A DNA stretch of 64,000 nucleotides, taken from Candidatus Bathyarchaeota archaeon (GTDB lineage: Archaea > Thermoproteota > Bathyarchaeia > Bathyarchaeales > Bathycorpusculaceae). The translations under genes were made by a program, and so were the position numbers. Position 1 is the stretch's first letter. Each line of letters opens with the position of its first letter. The stretch spans positions 186,001-250,000 of the forward strand of contig JAOZHX010000019.1 of NCBI GenBank assembly GCA_026014665.1, in the 5' to 3' direction. Under the pieces are notes generated by a model. That model had not been told where the DNA came from and made no database searches. It saw nothing but the letters and a program-made list of their open reading frames with translations. Positions 60,426-64,000 of the stretch are shown here, piece by piece.

Positions 60426-60970
60426 TATGCCATTCCTTCACTTCTTTCATAGGTGTAAATGCCATCAAGGAAAACGCGGGGATCTTTCCGTCTGACGCGG
60501 GTCGCCTGCTCGATATTGGCAGCGGTTTGGCTGACTTCTTCTAGGTCTATGCCCTGGATAATGAGGTCTTCGGATTCTATTTTGATTTTGACGTCTCCGA
60601 TAATTTTGACTCTGCGTGGTCGGCGTTCGCCTGTAAAGTTTTCTATCAAGACAGATTTGTCTTGGAGTTTAACTGAAATGGGAAAGTGCGAGAAGACAAT
60701 TTTCATTTTGTAGGAGTAGCCTTTGGTTACCCCTGTGATCATGTTGTTGATATGTGAGTATATGGTTCCCACTAGGGCGGCTTCCTTCTTGCGTGGCCAC
60801 TTTGCCCATATGCGGACGTTTTTACCCTCGCTCTCTATCGCGATTGGTGCATAGGAGAAGTCACGTGTGAGCGAGCCTTTGGCACCTTTGACGCTGAGTT
60901 TTTTGCCAACTAGGTCCATTGTAACATCGTCGGGGAATTCAACGGTTTTTGATATTTCTGGGAGCCGCAT
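60425..60970 (-). CDS. 50S ribosomal protein L6 (uL6)
   Basis: 181 residues. Two similar halves: VTMDLVGKKLSVKGAKGSLTRDF and, in the second, VEIIGDVKIKIESEDLIIQG-like strand set with FTGERRPRRVKI. It sits near the sarcin-ricin loop and GTPase centre. 12 nt after S8 in canonical order. Confidence 0.95.
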   Translation of the reverse strand: MRLPEISKTVEFPDDVTMDLVGKKLSVKGAKGSLTRDFSYAPIAIESEGKNVRIWAKWPRKKEAALVGTIYSHINNMITGVTKGYSYKMKIVFSHFPISVKLQDKSVLIENFTGERRPRRVKIIGDVKIKIESEDLIIQGIDLEEVSQTAANIEQATRVRRKDPRVFLDGIYTYERSEGMA

Positions 60971-60982
60971 AATTAGTCCTCC

Positions 60983-61366
60983 TTAATACACGAAAGCTAA
61001 AAGCCTTCCTCCGAGATTTTTTTCTTCAGCATCCTTGTGGGCAATGACGCCTTTAGATGTTGAAACAACCATGATGCCAACGTCTCTGGATGGGAGGAAT
61101 TTCTTTTCCCAGTCCTCGTATTCCGTGGCTTTGACTGCAAAACGTGGTTTGACTGGACCGCACTTGTTTATCCTGCCTAGGAGCTGCACTTTGAATTTGC
61201 CTTGTCGTCCGTCGTCTATGAATTCGAATTCGCCTATGTAGCCGTTGAGTTGCATGATGCGTAGGACACGACCTAAAAGTTTAGAGGCGGGGCTAATGAT
61301 GCATTCACGCTTGTTGCGTGTCTCGTTGTTTATGATGGTTATGAGACCATTGGTTAAAGTGTCCAT
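60983..61366 (-). CDS. 30S ribosomal protein S8 (uS8)
   Basis: 127 residues. [20 protein letters not shown] starts it, and [23 protein letters not shown] near the end is the conserved rRNA-contact region. Length is normal for archaea. Binds helix 21 of 16S rRNA. 14 nt after S14. Confidence 0.96.
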   Translation of the reverse strand: MDTLTNGLITIINNETRNKRECIISPASKLLGRVLRIMQLNGYIGEFEFIDDGRQGKFKVQLLGRINKCGPVKPRFAVKATEYEDWEKKFLPSRDVGIMVVSTSKGVIAHKDAEEKNLGGRLLAFVY

Positions 61367-61380
61367 AGTTTTTTTAGCTC

Positions 61381-61545
61381 CTACTCATATTTTTTAAAGC
61401 CTAATTTTGGTGCGGCTTCTCTAAAACAGTGCCTACATAAATATAAATTATAACGTCGAATAACTGGTCCATATGACCCGCATCTTTGACATGGACGTGA
61501 ACCCTTTCCGTATTTTCGTTCTTTTTTAACTTGCTGCTTTCCCAT
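61381..61545 (-). CDS. 30S ribosomal protein S14 (uS14), zinc-binding
   Basis: 54 residues from ATG 61543-61545 to TAG 61381-61383. The basic start [17 protein letters not shown] leads to CxxC (CQRC) and CRHC, the four zinc ligands, and it ends LGFKKYE. Length and pattern match archaeal S14. It fills the gap between L5 and S8 expected in the operon. Confidence 0.95.
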   Translation of the reverse strand: MGKQQVKKERKYGKGSRPCQRCGSYGPVIRRYNLYLCRHCFREAAPKLGFKKYE

Positions 61546-61562
61546 ACATTCACACTCGAGTT

Positions 61563-62102
61563 TTAAACAATTTCGACTCCTAACGTTTGCCTCACAAAGA
61601 CAATGGATTCTTCAGGGGTAAGTAGATGTTTAGGACCGATGGATTTGCTTTGGCGCTTGCGAATCTTTATGCGTTGACCAGGACGATTCATTGTGACGCA
61701 GACATCCATTCCGAAGATACCTATCTCAGGGTCATATTTGACGCCAGGGATTTCGATGTGCTCTTTGAGACCAAAAGAAAAGTTACCGCGCATGTCGAAG
61801 GCTCGCTTTGAGATTTTGTTGTCGATTACAGGTAACACTTTTTTGAGGAAATCTATGGCAGGTTGCTTGCGCAAGGTAACCACAACAGCAATGGATTCGC
61901 CTTCGCGTATGCCAAAGTCGCGGATCGTTTTTTTCGCTTTCTTCTTAACTGGTGTTTGCCCGGTTATTTCCTGGAGAACTTTGTTAGCTTTTTCGAGCGG
62001 TTCGCCTGATTTTCCTACGTTGAGGTTAACCACGACTTTATCGATGCGTGGTTTAAGCATCGGGTGTTCTTCCCAGTTCTTAAGGATCGCTTCTTCAGAC
62101 AA
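61563..62102 (-). CDS. 50S ribosomal protein L5 (uL5)
   Basis: 179 residues. [22 protein letters not shown] starts the core (split by a loop), [21 protein letters not shown] follows, and [27 protein letters not shown] closes it in two blocks. L5 binds 5S rRNA with L18. It overlaps the end of S4e by 8 nt, so the two are translationally coupled. Confidence 0.96.
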   Translation of the reverse strand: MSEEAILKNWEEHPMLKPRIDKVVVNLNVGKSGEPLEKANKVLQEITGQTPVKKKAKKTIRDFGIREGESIAVVVTLRKQPAIDFLKKVLPVIDNKISKRAFDMRGNFSFGLKEHIEIPGVKYDPEIGIFGMDVCVTMNRPGQRIKIRKRQSKSIGPKHLLTPEESIVFVRQTLGVEIV

Positions 62103-62859
62103 CTGCTTGAGCCTCCGCCGTGTTTATGAGTGGGGTTGCTTCACCAATCGAGAAGACGAAGTCCATGATACTTTGGTACCGTGCGCCTTTTTCGTCCTCG
62201 ATCAGAACGAGGGCTTGATGACGCTTTTTGGCTTCCGTTTTTTCGATCTCAACGATCCTCCCTAGTTTTCCGATGTTTTTCCCGCCAGTGATTACCGCTA
62301 AGTTCCCTTCCTTAGTCTTTAGGGTTTGGAGGACTTGTTTTTCAGGGAGGGAAATTTGTAGAATATCAAAGGTTTGGTATGTGACTTCTTGAGGATTCTT
62401 GGGATCTGCAACTTTGATTAGCATGTTGGAGCCGTCATGGAGTGCAATTTGAATACCGTTTGGAACGGTAGTTTTGTTTTCCACCCGGACAAGCTTGATG
62501 CTGGCTTCCTCTTTGCTGATGGGAGCTAAGACGAGGCCTTTATGGGAGGGCATGACTCTATAATATTTGTTTGTCTCAGGCATGCTAACCACGTCCATTA
62601 AGCCAACTGGGAAATCGTCGTTCTTGCGGACTCTCCCGTCGACGAGAACTTTGCCCTGTGCAAGAATCATTTTGCTTTCTTTGCGCGTTTGCGCCATCCC
62701 CAAGATATCTCGGAGAACCAGCGTTAATGAAAGCGAGTTATGGAGTGAGTGAGTGCCTGCCGAAGGCTTCACTATCCAAGGTAACTCTTTTCTGTGAATA
62801 GGCCAGAATCTCGGCGCTGGCTTACGTTTCAGCCTTGCTGTTTTTCCTTTTTTACCCAT
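62095..62859 (-). CDS. 30S ribosomal protein S4e (eS4)
   Basis: 254 residues. LKRKPAPRFWPIHRKELPWI starts it; the S4 RNA-binding motif (AQGKVLVDGRVRKNDDFPVG) and central KOW-like region (GNLAVITGGKNIGKLGRI) are in place. Archaeal and eukaryotic type only. It starts exactly one base after the L24 stop. Confidence 0.97.
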   Translation of the reverse strand: MGKKGKTARLKRKPAPRFWPIHRKELPWIVKPSAGTHSLHNSLSLTLVLRDILGMAQTRKESKMILAQGKVLVDGRVRKNDDFPVGLMDVVSMPETNKYYRVMPSHKGLVLAPISKEEASIKLVRVENKTTVPNGIQIALHDGSNMLIKVADPKNPQEVTYQTFDILQISLPEKQVLQTLKTKEGNLAVITGGKNIGKLGRIVEIEKTEAKKRHQALVLIEDEKGARYQSIMDFVFSIGEATPLINTAEAQAVV

Positions 62860-63639
62860 TTATTGCTCCTCCTCAGAGGTTTTTCGTTTGACACGCGGTT
62901 TAGCCGCAGGTTTTGTAGCTGTTTCTTTAGCCGCTGAAGCTTTTTTAGTTGCTGCTTTCTTTACATTTTTTTTAGTCGCAGGTGCCTTCTCTTCTTCAAC
63001 GGGCGCTTCTTCCTTCTTTGCAGTTTTTTTGGCAGTTGGTTTTTTGGCAGGGGCTTTCTTTGGCGCTAGCTCTTCTTTGGGGACTTCTTCTTCGGCTTTG
63101 GTCTCAGGGATTTCGGCGGGGGCTTCTTCGATTGATGGCACTTCCTCGGCTTCTGCTTCGGGTTGTTCTTCAGTTGGTTTTGACTCTTCTTCTTTAATCT
63201 TGGCGGGAATCTTTGCCTTTTCCTTTGGTGCTGGTTTGGCTATGGGTTTCTCTTCTGGTTTTTCTACTGCTTTCTTTCTTGCAACTATGTCTTTTCGCCA
63301 TTGATCATCCAAGTTAAGGTTGCGTATCTGGACTTTGGAAGGGTGGATTGGAAGGAAAATGTTTGTGCCGTCTACTTTTTCACGTGTCAAGCCTTCAAGG
63401 TAAATACGGTAAGCTTTGAGGTCGACACGTGAAACTTTACCTTCAAATCCCTTGTTATCGCCTCGCATTATGCGAACTGTGTCTCCTTTCCTCACAGGCA
63501 GAGTACTAACGCCGCGGGAAGCAGCAAGTTCGTTTGAAAGCGGTGCCGCCATAAGCTTGTGGCGGATGTGAGCGGGCGCGTTAAAGAGTTTTTTTCGTTG
63601 TTTGCTTGGGTTCTTTACTCGTTTTGTTTCCTGCATCAT
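62860..63639 (-). CDS. 50S ribosomal protein L24 (uL24) with long charged tail
   Basis: 259 residues. Residues 1-120 or so are normal L24: a basic start (KNPSKQRKKLFNAPAHIRHK), KOW motif RKGDTVRIMRGDNKGFEGKV and IHPSKVQIRNLNL. The remaining 140 residues are an added tail, first Lys/Pro/Ala, then Glu-rich, then Lys/Ala (KKAPAKKPTAKKTAKK). ATG 63639 has GGTGA 3 nt upstream; the second ATG at 63636 has better spacing. Confidence 0.94.
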   Translation of the reverse strand: MMQETKRVKNPSKQRKKLFNAPAHIRHKLMAAPLSNELAASRGVSTLPVRKGDTVRIMRGDNKGFEGKVSRVDLKAYRIYLEGLTREKVDGTNIFLPIHPSKVQIRNLNLDDQWRKDIVARKKAVEKPEEKPIAKPAPKEKAKIPAKIKEEESKPTEEQPEAEAEEVPSIEEAPAEIPETKAEEEVPKEELAPKKAPAKKPTAKKTAKKEEAPVEEEKAPATKKNVKKAATKKASAAKETATKPAAKPRVKRKTSEEEQ

Positions 63640-63646
63640 CTTTCAC

Positions 63647-64000
63647 CTACACTATTATGCTGGAGGCGCTTGCAATTCTTGGCCATCTCTCAGCTGCTTC
63701 TCGTGCGACTGGACCGCGAATTTCAGAACCTTTCATTTCACCTTCAGGAGTAATTATGACTGCGGCGTTGTCTTCGAATTGAACCCAGACACCGTCAACG
63801 CGTCTGAACGCTCTTCTTTGCCGAACGATTACTGCTTGGAAAATCTTACTGCGCATGTCAGGTGAACCTTGCCTAACGGAGACTGTGACTTTGTCGCCAA
63901 CGGTGGCTGATGGGTAACGGCGCAGGCGGCCCTTATAGCCCATGGCTTGAATCAAACGCAGTACTCTTGCGCCTGTGTTGTCAGCGCATCGGAGCTCAGA
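63647..64000 (-). CDS. 50S ribosomal protein L14 (uL14), N-terminus outside window
   Basis: The frame runs off the window end. From the edge it reads [52 protein letters not shown] and [20 protein letters not shown], a classic L14. About 117 residues are visible of the usual 130-140. First visible gene of the operon, 7 nt before L24. Confidence 0.97.
   Translation of the reverse strand, partial: SELRCADNTGARVLRLIQAMGYKGRLRRYPSATVGDKVTVSVRQGSPDMRSKIFQAVIVRQRRAFRRVDGVWVQFEDNAAVIITPEGEMKGSEIRGPVAREAAERWPRIASASSIIV

Noticed and set aside
1-64000. CRISPR arrays, insertion sequences, prophage or integrase genes
   Set aside because: No regularly spaced repeats with unique spacers, no transposase or integrase motifs, and no attachment-site duplication at the two tRNA genes were seen by eye.

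Overview
The window reads as a stretch of archaeal chromosome. The evidence is an archaeal spc-type ribosomal operon (L14-L24-S4e-L5-S14-S8-L6-L32e-L19e-L18-S5-L30), a Mre11-Rad50 pair, a geranylgeranyl-lipid reductase, an asparaginyl-tRNA-synthetase-derived asparagine synthetase, TrmB, Lrp, HxlR, ArsR and bacterio-opsin-activator-type regulators, TATA/BRE-like promoters with many very short leaders, and GTG/TTG starts. GC content is moderate. Secreted NosD and beta-propeller proteins with C-terminal anchors, GTP-dependent PEPCK and elongated ribosomal proteins would fit a Bathyarchaeia-like lineage. That placement is inference, because there is no rRNA in the window.

Layout. 0-7 kb: end of an HtpX-like protease, a glyoxalase-II-like hydrolase, PEPCK, an asparagine-synthetase-like gene divergent from an Lrp regulator, an HxlR regulator and a geranylgeranyl reductase. 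7-12 kb: accessory stretch with a VapBC pair whose antitoxin looks damaged, a two-helix membrane protein with a cytoplasmic winged helix and a Met-rich outer loop, two secreted proteins (one PepSY) each preceded by helically phased GTTTCA repeats, an ArsR regulator, three zinc-ribbon proteins and a flavodoxin, then orphan S10. 12-17 kb: site-2 protease and mre11-rad50. 17-30 kb: glycosidase-like protein, DEAD-box helicase, multicopper oxidase, TrmB, a 903-residue beta-propeller protein, a candidate structured RNA, a four-repeat membrane protein and other membrane proteins. 30-43 kb: PRC-barrel protein, MarC, Amt, a polyferredoxin (NapH/NosR-like) with a NosD-like partner behind a double palindrome, an FMN-reductase gene with no usable start, hybrid cluster protein and an ABC exporter. 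43-57 kb: a sulfite-oxidase-fold gene broken by a 19-bp tandem duplication, a second beta-propeller paralogue, surface-polysaccharide genes (GT39, acyltransferase, two SGNH hydrolases), tRNA-Leu, a hydroxyacid dehydrogenase, tRNA-His, a double-HTH Lrp regulator, another ABC exporter and an HTH_10 regulator. 57-64 kb: ribosomal operon.

How the parts may work together. The 7.7-10 kb block looks like a small envelope regulon in which a membrane-embedded winged-helix protein could sense metal or envelope state and act on the phased repeats. The 35-40 kb block joins membrane iron-sulfur electron transfer, a NosD-like protein, a flavin reductase and hybrid cluster protein, suggesting redox or nitrosative-stress handling. 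The two beta-propeller paralogues share an element at the predicted 5' end of their mRNAs. No CRISPR array, insertion sequence, prophage or origin was recognised. All functional names rest on motif recognition by eye; no database search was run.
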